The position numbers and the translations under genes are program-made. From contig DUEN01000020.1 in the NCBI GenBank assembly GCA_011176545.1, forward strand, positions 26,843 through 90,121: a stretch of 63,279 nucleotides of DNA, written 5' to 3'. Of the stretch, positions 45,459-58,700 are shown one piece after another. Position 1 is the stretch's first letter, and each line of letters starts with the position of its first letter. The notes below the pieces were generated by a model that saw nothing but the letters and a program-made list of their open reading frames with translations, did no database searches and was not told the origin of the DNA. The stretch is from Caldilineae bacterium. GTDB lineage: Bacteria > Chloroflexota > Anaerolineae > DUEN01.

Positions 45459-46496
45459 CTATCGATCCGGGCGCGGCCATGTGCGCCGCCAGTTCTTCTC
45501 CATCTTCTCCACGTAGGCGGCCTCCAGGTCGATCCCGGCGGCGTTGGCGATCTTAAGGAGGAAGGCGAGGATATCCGCCAGCTCCTCCCGCAGTTGGGGT
45601 AATCGGGCCTGGATGGCCGCCTCCTGGGCCTGTTGGCGTCGTATCCCCTGTTCGGACCGCGCCTCCTCTTCGATCCATATGTGCTTCAGCTCCCGACCGA
45701 GCTCGCCCACTTCCTCTGTAAGGCAGATGAAGTTGAGGTACAGGTCGGAGATGAACCCCTTCTCGCGGTCCAACGCCTCGTGGAAGCGCTGGAAATCGCC
45801 CAGGCGGCGTCGGCCCTCCGCCAGGACTGGCGGCCCGGCCGTCGGCATGGAGGAGGGCATCTCCGGTAGCGGGGGCTGGTATGTGCCCTCTTCCAGCGCG
45901 GCCCGAATCCGACCGATGACTCTGGCTCGATCCTCTGCGTTCTGCGCGAAATCCATGTGGTCCGTATCGATGGCCAGAAAGGGAGCCTCGTCATACGCGC
46001 TGAAGAACCGCTCATAGGCCTGACGCACGTCCTCGATGTAATCTCGGGAGATCCCCCGCTCATAGGGACGGTCCCGCTGGGCGATGCGGCGCATGAGCAC
46101 ATCCGTGCTGGCGCGCAGATAGATCACCAGGTCTGGTGTCGGGATGCGTTCGCTCAGTGTGGCGTAGAGCTCCTCGTAGACGACCAGCTCATCGCCGCGA
46201 AGGTTTAGGCGGGCGAACAGGCGATCCTTGGCGAAGAGGTAGTCGCTGACCAGTGAGGAGCGCGTCAGAACATCGGAAACGATGCGGCTCTGTTGACGAT
46301 ATCGGCTGAGCAGGAAGAAGATCTGCGTTTGAAAGGCGTAACGCTCGCGGTCCGCGTAGAAATCGCTGAGAAAGGGGTTCTCCTCGAAGGCTTCCAGGAG
46401 GATCTCCGCCTTAAAGGCCTCTCCTAGAATGCGTGCGAGCGTCGTCTTGCCGACCCCGATGGGACCTTCGATGGCGATATATAGGTTGTGCTTCAC
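45459..46496 (-). CDS. Deoxynucleoside kinase fused to a MazG-like NTP pyrophosphohydrolase
   Basis: 345 residues in two parts. Residues 1-205 are a dNK/dGK-dAK-type kinase: P loop EGPIGVGKTTL (10-20), SDYLFAKDRLF (84-94) and a lid region RDRPYERG (141-148). After a Pro-rich linker (208-224), residues 235-345 form an all-helical MazG-like domain with EEVGE (261-265) and EELAD (304-308), the EExxE...ExxD metal motif of dNTP pyrophosphatases. One half would phosphorylate deoxynucleosides and the other would hydrolyse nucleoside triphosphates. It converges with the phosphodiesterase gene, leaving 2 bp between them. Confidence 0.87.
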   Translation of the reverse strand: MKHNLYIAIEGPIGVGKTTLARILGEAFKAEILLEAFEENPFLSDFYADRERYAFQTQIFFLLSRYRQQSRIVSDVLTRSSLVSDYLFAKDRLFARLNLRGDELVVYEELYATLSERIPTPDLVIYLRASTDVLMRRIAQRDRPYERGISRDYIEDVRQAYERFFSAYDEAPFLAIDTDHMDFAQNAEDRARVIGRIRAALEEGTYQPPLPEMPSSMPTAGPPVLAEGRRRLGDFQRFHEALDREKGFISDLYLNFICLTEEVGELGRELKHIWIEEEARSEQGIRRQQAQEAAIQARLPQLREELADILAFLLKIANAAGIDLEAAYVEKMEKNWRRTWPRPDR

Positions 46497-46806
46497 CGTT
46501 TACTCCCGTCACTTTTCTCGCGTCGAAGCTTATCCCTCTCCCAGGGGAAAGTCAAGGCGTATTGGGAGCGATTCACAATCGCCATACAGATCGCCCTCGT
46601 GAGAACAATTTCTCTCTGGTTTGCCTCATTTAAGTAGAAGAATTTGCTCTTGAGATATCGTTCTGCTATAATCCCCAAGCGTGTCAATGTGAGGGTTTGA
46701 GATCCCCCTTATGAGGTAATATCCAGCCAGCGATCATCATTGCCTGGGAGGTTTGCGCCTCTGATCGTGTTCGGATCTCTATCCGACGAGGGAATGTGAT
46801 GCGAAC
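46497..46806 (+). other. Upstream region of the atp operon
   Basis: 310 bp containing the promoter at 46644-46672 and a leader of about 125 nt. No riboswitch, repeat or small gene is evident. Confidence 0.5.
46644..46672 (+). promoter_or_regulatory. Promoter of the atp operon
   Basis: TTGCTC (46644-46649), a 17-bp spacer and a perfect TATAAT (46667-46672). Confidence 0.78.
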
Positions 46807-47049
46807 ATGAACATGCATCGGTATCCCCTCCTAGTTCGCATCATACTTTTGGGCACAGTCGTGATCGCTTCACTAGGCATCCCTCTGGTCGTTGGTATCT
46901 GGGCGGATCGTCGATGGGAGATGTATCCCTGGCTCACCTTGGCGGGAATGGTAGTTGGGGTGACCATCGCGACGGGTAATCTCTGGTGGCTTATCCGGCG
47001 CACTTACGCAGAGCTCGCCGGGTTGGATAACTATAAAGACGAAGAGTGA
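46807..47049 (+). CDS. atpI: AtpI/AtpZ-type accessory protein of the F1F0 ATP synthase
   Basis: 80 residues with two membrane helices (about 10-31 and 42-65) and the AtpZ-like WADRRWEMYPWLTLAGMVVG segment. It is the first gene of the atp operon, 9 bp before atpB. AtpI/AtpZ help c-ring assembly and may carry Mg2+. A second in-frame ATG (46813) is possible. Confidence 0.82.
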   Translation: MNMHRYPLLVRIILLGTVVIASLGIPLVVGIWADRRWEMYPWLTLAGMVVGVTIATGNLWWLIRRTYAELAGLDNYKDEE

Positions 47050-47058
47050 GGAGGTCGT

Positions 47059-48335
<1,277 letters not shown>

Positions 48336-48394
48336 GCCATGGTCGATACCTGTATATGGTTTCGAAAGCTAGAGCGGAAGAGGGAGGGGGCGCA

Positions 48395-48889
48395 TTGGAG
48401 AAGCTTGGCATCAATCTCAATTTCCTGATTGCCCAGCTCGTCAACTTTGGCATCATGCTGTTCCTGCTGAAGCAGTTCCTGTACCAGCCTGTGCTCAACA
48501 TGCTGGAGACCCGCCGGGAGAAGATACGGGAGAGCCTGGCCGAAGCGGATCGCGTGCGCCAGGAAGCCGCGGCGGAGCGGGAGCGCTATCAAAGGGAACT
48601 GGAGGCCGCGCGGCGCGAGAGCCAGGAGGCCATCCAGAAGGCCATGCAGGCCAGCGAGCGCCTCCGGGAGGAGATCCTGGAGCAGGCCCGCAAGGAGGCA
48701 GAGGAGATCCGGGCACGAGCTCGGGAGGAGGCCGAGCGCGAGCGCGCGCAGATTCTCGAACAGGCGCGAGAACAGGTCGCCGAGCTCGTGATCCTGGCTA
48801 CGGAGAAATTGATCAACCACACGGTGGACGAGAAGGTCCAGCGTAAGCTGATTCAGGACTTCTTGAACGAGCTTGAGGTGGCATCGTGA
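48395..48889 (+). CDS. atpF: ATP synthase F0 subunit b
   Basis: About 164 residues: one N-terminal membrane helix (LNFLIAQLVNFGIMLFLLKQFL) and a long charged coiled coil rich in Glu, Arg and Ala, as in all b subunits. I prefer the TTG at 48395 (giving M-E-K-L-G-I-N), because AGGGAGGGGG is just upstream and b subunits usually begin there; an ATG at 48356 in frame would add 13 residues. Its stop overlaps the atpH GTG. Confidence 0.9.
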   Translation: MEKLGINLNFLIAQLVNFGIMLFLLKQFLYQPVLNMLETRREKIRESLAEADRVRQEAAAERERYQRELEAARRESQEAIQKAMQASERLREEILEQARKEAEEIRARAREEAERERAQILEQAREQVAELVILATEKLINHTVDEKVQRKLIQDFLNELEVAS

Positions 48890-49425
48890 GCCGTCCCGCG
48901 TTTGAGCGCACGGAGACAGCGCATAAGTACGCTCAGGCCCTTTATGAATCTGCGCTCAGCTCGTGGCTGCGTCAGTTGAGCGTGGTGCGACAGGCGCTGG
49001 CCACGCATCCGGATGTGCGCGAGAGGCTCAATTCCAACGCGACCTTCGTCGAGCGCCAACAGGCGTTGGACGAGATCCTCCCCCAAGACCTCGACGAAGA
49101 GGTGCGCAATTTCCTCTATGTGTTGCTCAAGGATAATCGCCTTGATCTGTTAGATGACGTGATCGTGGAGTTCGAGCATATCCTCCGGCGCGGGCCGGAA
49201 GCGCGTATCGCGCGCGTCATCAGCGCCGTCCCGCTCACGGAAGAGGAGAAAGCGCGGCTACGGGAGCGTCTCATTAAGCGGTTCGGTGGCGATTTGGAAT
49301 TTGACTTTCGCGTGGATCCGAGCATCTTAGGCGGAGTGATCGTCAAGGTCGGCGATGAGGTGATCGATGGTAGCCTGGCGAGCAAGTTGGCCGCCATGCG
49401 GGCCCAGCTCGCCAGCGCGCTTTGA
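48886..49425 (+). CDS. atpH: ATP synthase F1 subunit delta
   Basis: 179 residues matching the OSCP/delta family: an N-terminal helical domain (HKYAQALYESALSSW) and the C-terminal signature DPSILGGVIVKVGDEVIDGSLASKL. It connects F1 to the b-subunit stalk. The GTG overlaps the atpF stop (GTGA). A 205-bp gap with repeats separates it from atpA. Confidence 0.94.
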   Translation: MSRPAFERTETAHKYAQALYESALSSWLRQLSVVRQALATHPDVRERLNSNATFVERQQALDEILPQDLDEEVRNFLYVLLKDNRLDLLDDVIVEFEHILRRGPEARIARVISAVPLTEEEKARLRERLIKRFGGDLEFDFRVDPSILGGVIVKVGDEVIDGSLASKLAAMRAQLASAL

Positions 49426-49630
49426 GGAGGCGTGTCTGAAAAGCGCGATAAGGAACTACCAGGGCACTAAAACCCCGAGATGGAGAAGACAGAGGCGCGC
49501 TAAGGAGAAAGAGGGAGCCTCGATTCACTCCTTTTGATACTCTCCTTAGCGTCTTGGTGACTTCGTGGTATATTTTCAGACACACTTATGCCCTGAACTT
49601 GGCGCGGCTGGTCAGGTGGGGGAGGTGCAT
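49426..49630. repeat. Inverted-repeat insertion between atpH and atpA
   Basis: GCGCTAAGGAGA (from 49496) faces TCTCCTTAGCGTCTTGG (from 49541). The second arm continues as TGACTTCGTGGTAT, the same text as at 42078-42109. The rest of the operon is tightly packed, so this looks like an acquired element. Confidence 0.6.
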
Positions 49631-51157
49631 ATGGCGATTCGGTTTGAGGATCTTACGGAACAACTAAAGCGACAGATCGAGGCCTTCCAGGCGCCCGTAG
49701 AGACGGTGGACGTCGGCTACGTCCTGGAGGTCGGCGATGGGATCGCGCGCGCGTCGGGTCTGGCTGGCGTGATGTCCAGCGAGTTGGTGGAGTTCCCGCC
49801 TACGTCCGTCCGGCCATATAGCGTGATGGGCATGGCCCTAAACCTGGAGGCTGACCAGGTCGGCATCGTCATCCTGGGCGATTACACGGGCATTGAGGAA
49901 GGCGATGAGGTCCGCACGACCGGTCGGATCGCCTCCGTGCCCGTCGGCGAGGCCCTGCTCGGCCGCGTGGTGAACGCGCTGGGCGAGCCCATCGATGGCA
50001 AGGGCCCCATCGATACGCAGGAGTATCGTCCGATCGAGCGCATCGCGCCCGGCGTCATCTATCGGGCCAACGTAGACACGCCGGTACAGACGGGCATTAA
50101 GGCCATCGACTCGATGATCCCCATCGGCCGCGGCCAGCGTGAGCTGATCATCGGCGATCGGCAGACCGGCAAGACAGCCATCGCCATCGATACCATCATC
50201 AACCAAAAGGGGCAGGACTTATACTGCATCTACGTCGCCATCGGCCAGAAGCGCGCGGCCATCGCCCAAGTCGTCGCCACCCTGGAGCGCTACGGGGCCA
50301 TGGAGTATACCACGGTCGTGGTGGCTTCGGCCTCCGAGCCCGCCGCGCTCCAGTACATCGCCCCCTACGCTGGCTGTGCCATCGGCGAGTATTTCATGGA
50401 GCAGGGGAAGGACGCCCTGGTCGTCTACGATGACCTGACCAAGCACGCCTGGGCTTATCGCCAGATCTCGCTGCTGCTACGTCGTCCGCCGGGTCGGGAG
50501 GCGTATCCTGGGGACATCTTCTACCTGCACTCACGCCTGCTGGAGCGCGCGGCGCGCATGCATCCGAAGTACGGTGGCGGCTCGCTTACCGCCCTGCCCA
50601 TCATCGAGACGCAAGCCGGTGATGTGTCCGCTTATATCCCCACCAACGTCATCTCCATCACCGACGGACAGATCTACCTGGAGCCGGATCTGTTCTACGC
50701 TGGTCAGCGCCCGGCCATCAACGCGGGCATCTCCGTCTCTCGCGTCGGCGGCGACGCGCAGACGAGAGCCATGAAGCAGGTCGCCGGGCGACTGCGACTG
50801 GAGCTGGCGCAGTATCGCGAGCTGGCCGCCTTCGCGCTCTTCAGCTCTGATCTGGATCCGGCCACCCGACGCCAGCTAGAGCGTGGCCAGCGGCTCAGCG
50901 AGATCCTGAAGCAGCCGCAGTACGAGCCGATGTCGCTAGATCACCAGGTGATGATCATCTTCGCCGCGGTGAACGATTACCTGGACGACGTGCCGGTGGA
51001 GAAGATCCAGGCATGGGAGAAAGCCTTCCATCAGTTCATGGACACCCGGCATCCGGAGATCGGTCGCGCCATCATGCGGGATAAGGAGCTCACGGAGGAG
51101 ACGATCGCCATGCTACGCGCGGCGATCGAGGAATTCAAGGCGACGGTCCAGATATAA
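49631..51157 (+). CDS. atpA: ATP synthase F1 subunit alpha
   Basis: 508 residues. P loop [26 protein letters not shown], the region [29 protein letters not shown] (only partly diagnostic here) and the alpha signature [14 protein letters not shown] are all present. It holds the non-catalytic nucleotide sites. The ATG at 49631 follows GGGGGAGG; the frame upstream to 49565 lies in the repeat and is not coding. Confidence 0.97.
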   Translation: MAIRFEDLTEQLKRQIEAFQAPVETVDVGYVLEVGDGIARASGLAGVMSSELVEFPPTSVRPYSVMGMALNLEADQVGIVILGDYTGIEEGDEVRTTGRIASVPVGEALLGRVVNALGEPIDGKGPIDTQEYRPIERIAPGVIYRANVDTPVQTGIKAIDSMIPIGRGQRELIIGDRQTGKTAIAIDTIINQKGQDLYCIYVAIGQKRAAIAQVVATLERYGAMEYTTVVVASASEPAALQYIAPYAGCAIGEYFMEQGKDALVVYDDLTKHAWAYRQISLLLRRPPGREAYPGDIFYLHSRLLERAARMHPKYGGGSLTALPIIETQAGDVSAYIPTNVISITDGQIYLEPDLFYAGQRPAINAGISVSRVGGDAQTRAMKQVAGRLRLELAQYRELAAFALFSSDLDPATRRQLERGQRLSEILKQPQYEPMSLDHQVMIIFAAVNDYLDDVPVEKIQAWEKAFHQFMDTRHPEIGRAIMRDKELTEETIAMLRAAIEEFKATVQI

Positions 51158-51224
51158 GAGCTTGTCTGGAGTTGTGTTTTTGCAAGCTCGTCTGAATCGG
51201 GCGAGGTAGAGAGGGGAGAAAGTC

Positions 51225-52139
51225 GTGGCCACTCTGCGAGAGATTCGGCGCCGCATCAGGGGTATCCGTAACGTCGCTCAGGTGACGCGGGCGATGCAGA
51301 TGGTGGCCGCGTCCAAGATGCGGCGCGCACAGGCCCAGGTGTTGGGCACGCGCCCCTACGCCGAGAAGACCTGGGAGGTGCTCAAGGATCTGGCGGCCCA
51401 ACAGGGCGCGGGCGGCGCGTTACATCCGTTGCTGGAGGTCCGGCCGGAGATCAAAGCGATAGGTTTGCTGTTGATCACGGCGGACAAGGGGCTGTGTGGC
51501 GCTTATAACGCGAACATGCTGCGCGTGGCCTCGCGCTTCATCCTGGAAGCCGAGAAGCCGGTTCGCGTCATCGCCGTAGGGCGGCGGGGGGCCGTATTCA
51601 TGGCCCACCACCGACAGGAGCTGATCGCTGAGTTCACCAAGCTTCCGTCTCAGCCGCGTATCATGGATGTCACGCCCATCGCCCACGTGGCGATGAACGC
51701 CTTCCTCAGCGGCGAGGTTGACGAGCTTTACCTGGGTTACACCCGGTTCATCAACACGCTGACGCAACGGCCGGTGATCCGGCGTCTGTTGCCTCTGCCC
51801 ACTAAGCAGGCGAACAGCCATCTGGGTGTGCTGAGCCCGGTCGTGCAGAAGGATGCCCCGCCGCCGAGGATCGGGGACTTCATCTACGAGCCGGATCCGC
51901 AGAGCGTCTTGAACACCATATTGCCGAGGTTCACAGAGATTCAGATTTACCAGGCCATCCTGGAAGCATTGGCCAGCGAGCACTCGGCCAGGATGGTGGC
52001 CATGCGCTCGGCAACGGACAATGCGAACGCGCTCTTGGCGGAGCTGACGTTGAGCTACCATCGGGCGCGGCAGAGCTCGATCACGCGCGAGATGTTGGAC
52101 ATCGCGGGCGGCGTGGAGGCGATGAGACAGCGGCGATAG
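51225..52139 (+). CDS. atpG: ATP synthase F1 subunit gamma
   Basis: 304 residues with N-terminal EIRRRIRGIRNVAQVTRAMQMVAASKMRRAQ (shown here only as the family start) and the C-terminal signature ASEHSARMVAMRSATDNANAL. This is the rotor shaft. GTG start, with GAGGGGAG just upstream. It is 67 bp downstream of atpA. Confidence 0.96.
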   Translation: MATLREIRRRIRGIRNVAQVTRAMQMVAASKMRRAQAQVLGTRPYAEKTWEVLKDLAAQQGAGGALHPLLEVRPEIKAIGLLLITADKGLCGAYNANMLRVASRFILEAEKPVRVIAVGRRGAVFMAHHRQELIAEFTKLPSQPRIMDVTPIAHVAMNAFLSGEVDELYLGYTRFINTLTQRPVIRRLLPLPTKQANSHLGVLSPVVQKDAPPPRIGDFIYEPDPQSVLNTILPRFTEIQIYQAILEALASEHSARMVAMRSATDNANALLAELTLSYHRARQSSITREMLDIAGGVEAMRQRR

Positions 52140-52166
52140 CCGGATCTGGGTATTGGGGAGGGATAG

Positions 52167-53597
<1,431 letters not shown>

Positions 53598-53739
53598 TTG
53601 CAAGATTCACCGCGGAGACGCAGAGGACGCGGAGCTTTCACTTAAGTTGATGCGAATGGAGCGACCGGCCGGTCGCCCCTATTATGTTGTCTATTCCTGT
53701 GAGCGTTTCAGTGCGTGATGAGGTAAGGGGACACGGCTT
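53598..53739. repeat. Repeat insertion between atpD and atpC
   Basis: CACCGCGGAGACGCAGAG (from 53608) is followed by a GGAGCGACCGG palindrome (53658-53681) and TATTATGTTGTCTATTCC. Both parts recur elsewhere in the window (26771, 36706). A leader with AAGGGG precedes atpC. Confidence 0.68.
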
Positions 53740-54195
53740 ATGGCCACAATCCGCTGCGAGGTCGTGACGCCAGAGCGGGTCGTCTACACCGGTGACGTGA
53801 ATATGGTTATCGCTCCTGGCATCGAGGGAGAACTGGGCATCCTCCCCAAGCACGCGCCGCTGGTCACGCCCCTGACTTATGGGGAGTTAGTCATTCGCAA
53901 GGAAGGAGAAGAGGATGTACTGATCGCCATCGGGGGCGGGTTCATGGAGGTGCGCGGCGATCAGGTGACCATCCTGGCTGACGTGGCCGAGCGGGCGGAG
54001 GAAATTGATATCGCCCGCGCGGAGGCGGCGCGTCGGCGGGCGGAGGAACGTCTGAGACAGCGGCATCGTGAGGCCGTTGACCTCGCCAGAGCAGAGGCGG
54101 CCCTGCGTCGCTCCCTTGTCCGACTTCGAGTGGCTGAGAAGGTGCGCCAACGCCGCCAGCGGCCGATGAGGTCCGAACACTCCGAAGGACAGTAG
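53740..54195 (+). CDS. atpC: ATP synthase F1 subunit epsilon
   Basis: 151 residues: an N-terminal beta sandwich (CEVVTPERVVYTGDV, GELGILPKHAPLVTPL, IGGGFMEVRGDQVTILAD) and a C-terminal helical hairpin rich in Ala, Arg and Glu. It couples rotation and inhibits ATP hydrolysis. It is separated from atpD by an unusual 142-bp repeat-containing gap. A terminator follows the stop. Confidence 0.94.
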   Translation: MATIRCEVVTPERVVYTGDVNMVIAPGIEGELGILPKHAPLVTPLTYGELVIRKEGEEDVLIAIGGGFMEVRGDQVTILADVAERAEEIDIARAEAARRRAEERLRQRHREAVDLARAEAALRRSLVRLRVAEKVRQRRQRPMRSEHSEGQ

Positions 54196-54212
54196 CGCCA
54201 CCGGAATGGCGG

Positions 54213-54252
54213 GGGGCTGGTGAGGTCGTCGCGGACCTATCAGCCCCTTTCT
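54213..54252 (+). terminator. Terminator of the atp operon
   Basis: GGGGCTG (54213-54219) pairs with CAGCCCC (54241-54247), with further pairing inside (AGGTC/GACCT), followed by TTTCTT. Confidence 0.85.
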
Positions 54253-54556
54253 TAATCGCTCATATTGACATGCGCAACAAGAGGTAGGAGAGAGGCGGCG
54301 CCTCGCCCCTACAAAGGCAGGGAAGACTTCTTCCTGCATAGCATAGTTCTAACCTACATTGACGTACACGTAGTAGAGGCACGGCACGCCATGCCCCTAC
54401 TACTACCGAGAGGACCATATCAGAAGTTTGTATCCTGAGTAGTCTCCCTCATGGGTGTTGTTGGGCAGGAGCAATTCATGAATCGTCTCTGCCCGCAGGA
54501 TGGACAGGGAGACCACCTATATCCAGAATTCAGTATTTACTCTAGAGAGAACGAGT
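54253..54556. other. Repeat-containing region upstream of mreB
   Basis: About 304 bp without a gene. It holds CTCATATTGACATGCGC (54257-54273), a half element CGCCTCGCCCCTAC (54299-54312), a longer inverted repeat GTAGTAGAGGCA/TGCCCCTACTAC (54370-54404) and AT-rich text before the mreB start. No clear promoter. Confidence 0.55.
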
Positions 54557-55561
54557 ATGTTTGAGAAGCTGATCGGCATTGATCTGGGAACAGTTAACGT
54601 GCTGGTGTACGTTCAGGGCCAGGGCATCGTCATGCAGGAGCCGTCCGTGGTCGCGATATCCACGCGGGATAACAAGATCGTGGCGGTAGGGCATGAGGCT
54701 CGCGACATGTTGGGGCGCTCACCTGACTCGATCGAGGTGGCTCGGCCCCTGCGCAATGGCGTCGTCGCCGACTACGTGGTCACGGAGGCCATGCTTCGAT
54801 ATTTCATCCGACGGGTATGTGGCCGCAACCCGCTGTTTAAGCCGCGCGTCATGGTGAGCACGCCCAGAGGGGTGACCAGCGTGGAAGCTCGCGCCGTGCG
54901 TGATGCGGCCCTGGAAGCGGGGGCTCGCGAGGCGTACCTTATCCCCGAGCCGTTGGCGGCGGCATATGGCGCTGGCCTGCCTATCGGCACGCCCACCGGC
55001 AACATGGTCGTGGATGTAGGGGGAGGGACTACCGAGGCCGCCGTGGTTTCCATGTACGACATCGTCGTGTGGAGCTCGGTGCGCGTCGGCGGCAACCGGA
55101 TCGACGAGGCTATCCAAGCTTACATCCGCAAGAAGTACAACCTGATGATCGGCGAGCAGACGGCGGAGGAGATCAAGATCAAGATCGGAAGCGCGTTACC
55201 GATCGATCCCGACCTCTCCTTGGAGGTCAAGGGGCGCGACCAGGTCTCCGGGTTGCCCAAGACCATTGAGGTGACGGCCGGGGAGGTGACGGAGGCCATC
55301 GCCGAGCCGCTGAATGCCATCGTGAGCACGGTGCGGGCGACGTTGGAGAAGACGCCGCCTGAGCTGGCGGCTGATATCATCGATCGCGGCATGGTGCTGA
55401 CGGGCGGTAGCGCTCAACTGCGCTACCTTGATCAACTGTTGACTCAGGAAACAGGCGTGCCCTGCTACGTAGCGGAGAACCCCATGGCCTGCGTGGCCCT
55501 GGGGGCCGGGAAGGCGCTGGAGAATTATGACCTAATGCGGCGCAGCCTGCCACAGGTGTAA
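54557..55561 (+). CDS. mreB: Rod shape-determining protein MreB
   Basis: 334 residues of a bacterial actin: phosphate-1 motif [13 protein letters not shown], connect-1 and phosphate-2 [15 protein letters not shown], adenosine motif [15 protein letters not shown]. MreB filaments guide elongation-phase peptidoglycan synthesis, which links it to murJ in this window. ATG at 54557 with AGAGAG upstream; a frame to 54500 is not family-like. mreC and mreD do not follow; the gene stands alone, convergent with the kinase-like gene. Confidence 0.95.
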   Translation: MFEKLIGIDLGTVNVLVYVQGQGIVMQEPSVVAISTRDNKIVAVGHEARDMLGRSPDSIEVARPLRNGVVADYVVTEAMLRYFIRRVCGRNPLFKPRVMVSTPRGVTSVEARAVRDAALEAGAREAYLIPEPLAAAYGAGLPIGTPTGNMVVDVGGGTTEAAVVSMYDIVVWSSVRVGGNRIDEAIQAYIRKKYNLMIGEQTAEEIKIKIGSALPIDPDLSLEVKGRDQVSGLPKTIEVTAGEVTEAIAEPLNAIVSTVRATLEKTPPELAADIIDRGMVLTGGSAQLRYLDQLLTQETGVPCYVAENPMACVALGAGKALENYDLMRRSLPQV

Positions 55562-55700
55562 CCGTCCCTCGCTTATCAGATGACGTATCCTCTCGCAGGG
55601 GCGCACGGCCGTGCGCCTTATGCGTATAGACTTGTCGCTTAAATTGATATCTAAGGGGCGACCAGCCAGTCGCCCCTATATTAGTGTATGAGCGATACGT
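55562..55700. repeat. Two palindromes between convergent mreB and kinase-like gene
   Basis: GGCGCACGGCCGTGCGCC (55600-55617) is a perfect palindrome; AGGGGCGAC/GTCGCCCCT (55654-55677) is a second with core CAGCCA. TTAAATTGATATC lies between. They may terminate both genes. Confidence 0.75.
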
Positions 55701-58700
55701 TCATGAAGCGATCTCTGTATCCCGTCGAACGATCACGGGGATGCGCAGGAGACGGTCGGCCTCCCTGATCTCGATCTCCGTCTCCAACTTGGGTTCTGGC
55801 GGGAGTTGCTCCTCCCTCACGTTTATCTTCACGCGGACGCCTCGTCCCCTCTTAACCACCAACCGATCGTGGCTGACCTCAAGCCATGGCGCCTGAGGCT
55901 GGACGGTGACCGTCACCGGGGCATACCCGGCGTTACGCAATCGCAACGTCGGGGCCTGCCGTCCTAGAGTCCACTCCAACCGCTGGGGCTCCACCATCAA
56001 CTCACCGGTGAGCCGTACCTCGAGCCGTATATCGACCTGCTCCTGGCCGGCGTTGCTGGTCACCACCAGCGCGCCCTCTACGAACGTCTCACCTTCGCGC
56101 AGACCCTCGGGGAGTGCCTTTACGGTAATGGGCTGCTGTCCACCGGTAGGGATCTGGAATTCGCCAGGCTCCACGGTGAGCCAAGGCACGGTCGCCTCCA
56201 CGACGCCGGTCAGCTCGCCTATCCCACGGTTGAATAGGCTGAGGATCCCCTCCACCGGGGCGTAATTCTGGCTGGTGCCCAGGTCCATCGAGAGGGGCGC
56301 GACCGAGAGCTGCGGTCGGGCGATCGTTACGCTTCCCTGGATGACGTGCTCTCCCGCGTTGCTCTCGATGGTCAGCGTCATCTGCGCCTCATCTTGATCC
56401 GCAGGGACGGCCAACCCGTAGGCGTACAGATGGACCTGGGATGTCTCCCCGGGCGGCGTCACCCCGCGAGGCGTCGTGATCTCCAGCCATAGCGCCTCGC
56501 TGGATAGGGACCACACCAGCGGCGCGGTGCCCGGATTGCTGATATAGAGGACGGCCTGGCCGACCCCCTGGCGCGGGACGATCCCAAAGTTCACGAACTC
56601 CGGCTCGACCTGAAGCTCCGGCTTATAAACCAGGAGCGAGATGGGGATATCTCGGGGGCCAGCGTTGCTTTCGATATGGATCCCTGGGACAGCGCGCCAG
56701 TCGCCCCCGTGCAGCATCTCCTCCGTGTGTGCCTCCACGGCCACGCGTGCCGATTCACCCGGGGAGCAGACCAGGTCAGTCGGCTCCACATGTAACCAGG
56801 GGAATCGGCTGGTCAGGTGGACGACCAATGGCGCCGTCCCGTTGTCCTTCACGCGCAGGCTCCCCCGCCGCACCTCACCCCATTCGGCCTCGCCCAGATC
56901 CAGCGATAAGGGCCTGACCTGGATCTCCGGGGCCAGGATATCAATGGACGTCGGTATGGTGTGGCGCCCGGCGTTACTTTCGATGACCAGGGCCTCGCCC
57001 AGTGTGATGCGCCCCGCTGGCAGCTCATCCAATCGGGCGCGCACCGTGATGGAGCACGATTCGCCCGGGGCGCAGGTGAATCGATCAGGCACGACGCTCA
57101 ACCATTCGCAGCGGGAGAGCACGCGTCCCTCCAATGGGGCGGTGCCCGTGTTGGTGATGATCAGCGCCATCTCCGCCTGGGTGCCCCGCTCTCGCTCGCC
57201 CCAGGATAGCCTGGCCGGCGCGATCTCTAGCTCCGGCTCGGCCCAACGCCAGCGCACGGAGATCCTGGCCTGCCCATAGTCGCTATCGATGGCCAGGACA
57301 TCGGCGACTTCCTCCGTTTGCGATGGCGCCAAGTCGCTGTGAAAGCGGATCTGGATCTTTTGTTGGCTCTCCGGCCCTACCCGGAATTGACGGGGGGCGA
57401 CCGAGAGCCAGGTGACGGTGCTCTTCACCGTGCCTTGGATCTCTCCACCACCACGGTTGGCGATGGTGAGCTCGGCATGGGCTTCCTCCCCATGCTGAAC
57501 GCGGCCGAAGTCGAGCACGGTCGGATGGACGGCCAGTGAGGGGACGATGAGGCTGGCCAGGGCTGGCACCCATATGATCCCTCGGTTGGTGACCACTCGG
57601 AGCGCTCGCCTGGCTCGCTCTCCCTCTAAGGGTAACTGACGGCCGTGGGCGACAATGATGACGCGCGCTTCCTCGCCCGGCCGACAGCTAAAGCGCCCCT
57701 CCCGCACCTCAAGCCAGGGTAGGGTGCTCTCGACCTGGCCGACCAGAGGGGTGTCTCCTGTATTGTGGATGCGTAACGCGGTCCGTTTCGCCACACGCCG
57801 CGAGAGCCCGCCGAAGGCCAGCCGTCGCGGGCGCACCGCGAAGTCAGGCTCGGGGGGGACAGCCCCGATCTCCGCCAGCCAGCGGGCGAAGATGACCTGA
57901 CGTCCTAGGGCATCTTCCATCTCCCCCTGAGGCAGCCACGCCTCCGCTTTCTCGATGGCGGACCGCACCTTCTGGGCCAGGTCCAACCGTTGTGCTGCCA
58001 TCAGCCGGTCGGCCTCGCCTCGGAGCCAGTTGAGCGTCTGCTCTCCATAGAACCGTCGCATGGCCCGCATCCAGTCGGCTTTGACCTGCTCCACCAGGCG
58101 TCCTCGTATCTCCTCCCAGGGATCGATGGACGGTGTCTCCTCGACGCTCATGGGCGCTTGTATGGTCGCGAAAGGAGTGGGCTCGATAACTTCTTCCTCG
58201 CGCGGTGGGCGCGGTGATACGGATACATCAGGTGCGGCCTTTAGCAGCTCGCGCCTCATGGCACGGGCCGAGGAGAAGCGCCGTTCCGGGGAGCGCTGGC
58301 GTGCTCTTCGGATGATCCGCGCCAGCGCGGGCGGTAGCTCGTTCAAACGAATGGGCGGCTGGTTAGGGGCCTGACGGGTGAGCAGGTGGTATAACAGCCC
58401 GCCCAGGGCATAGAGGTCGCTGCGCTCATCAGCTTCCCCTCGCTCTCGCTGCTCAGGGGCCGCGTATCCGGGGCTGCCGCGATATCGTGGTGGCCCCTGG
58501 TCCCACGGGGCGAACCAGGCGCTCAGCCCGAAATCGACCAGCTTGACTTGCCCTTCAGTGGTGATCATCACATGGCGCGGGTGCAAATCGCCGAAGATGA
58601 GGGGAGGACGTCGGCTATGAAGGAACGCGAGCGCCTCGCAGATCTGCAGCACCCACGCCACCGCTGTCATCTCATCGATCTCCGTCCCCGGGGAGGTGAT

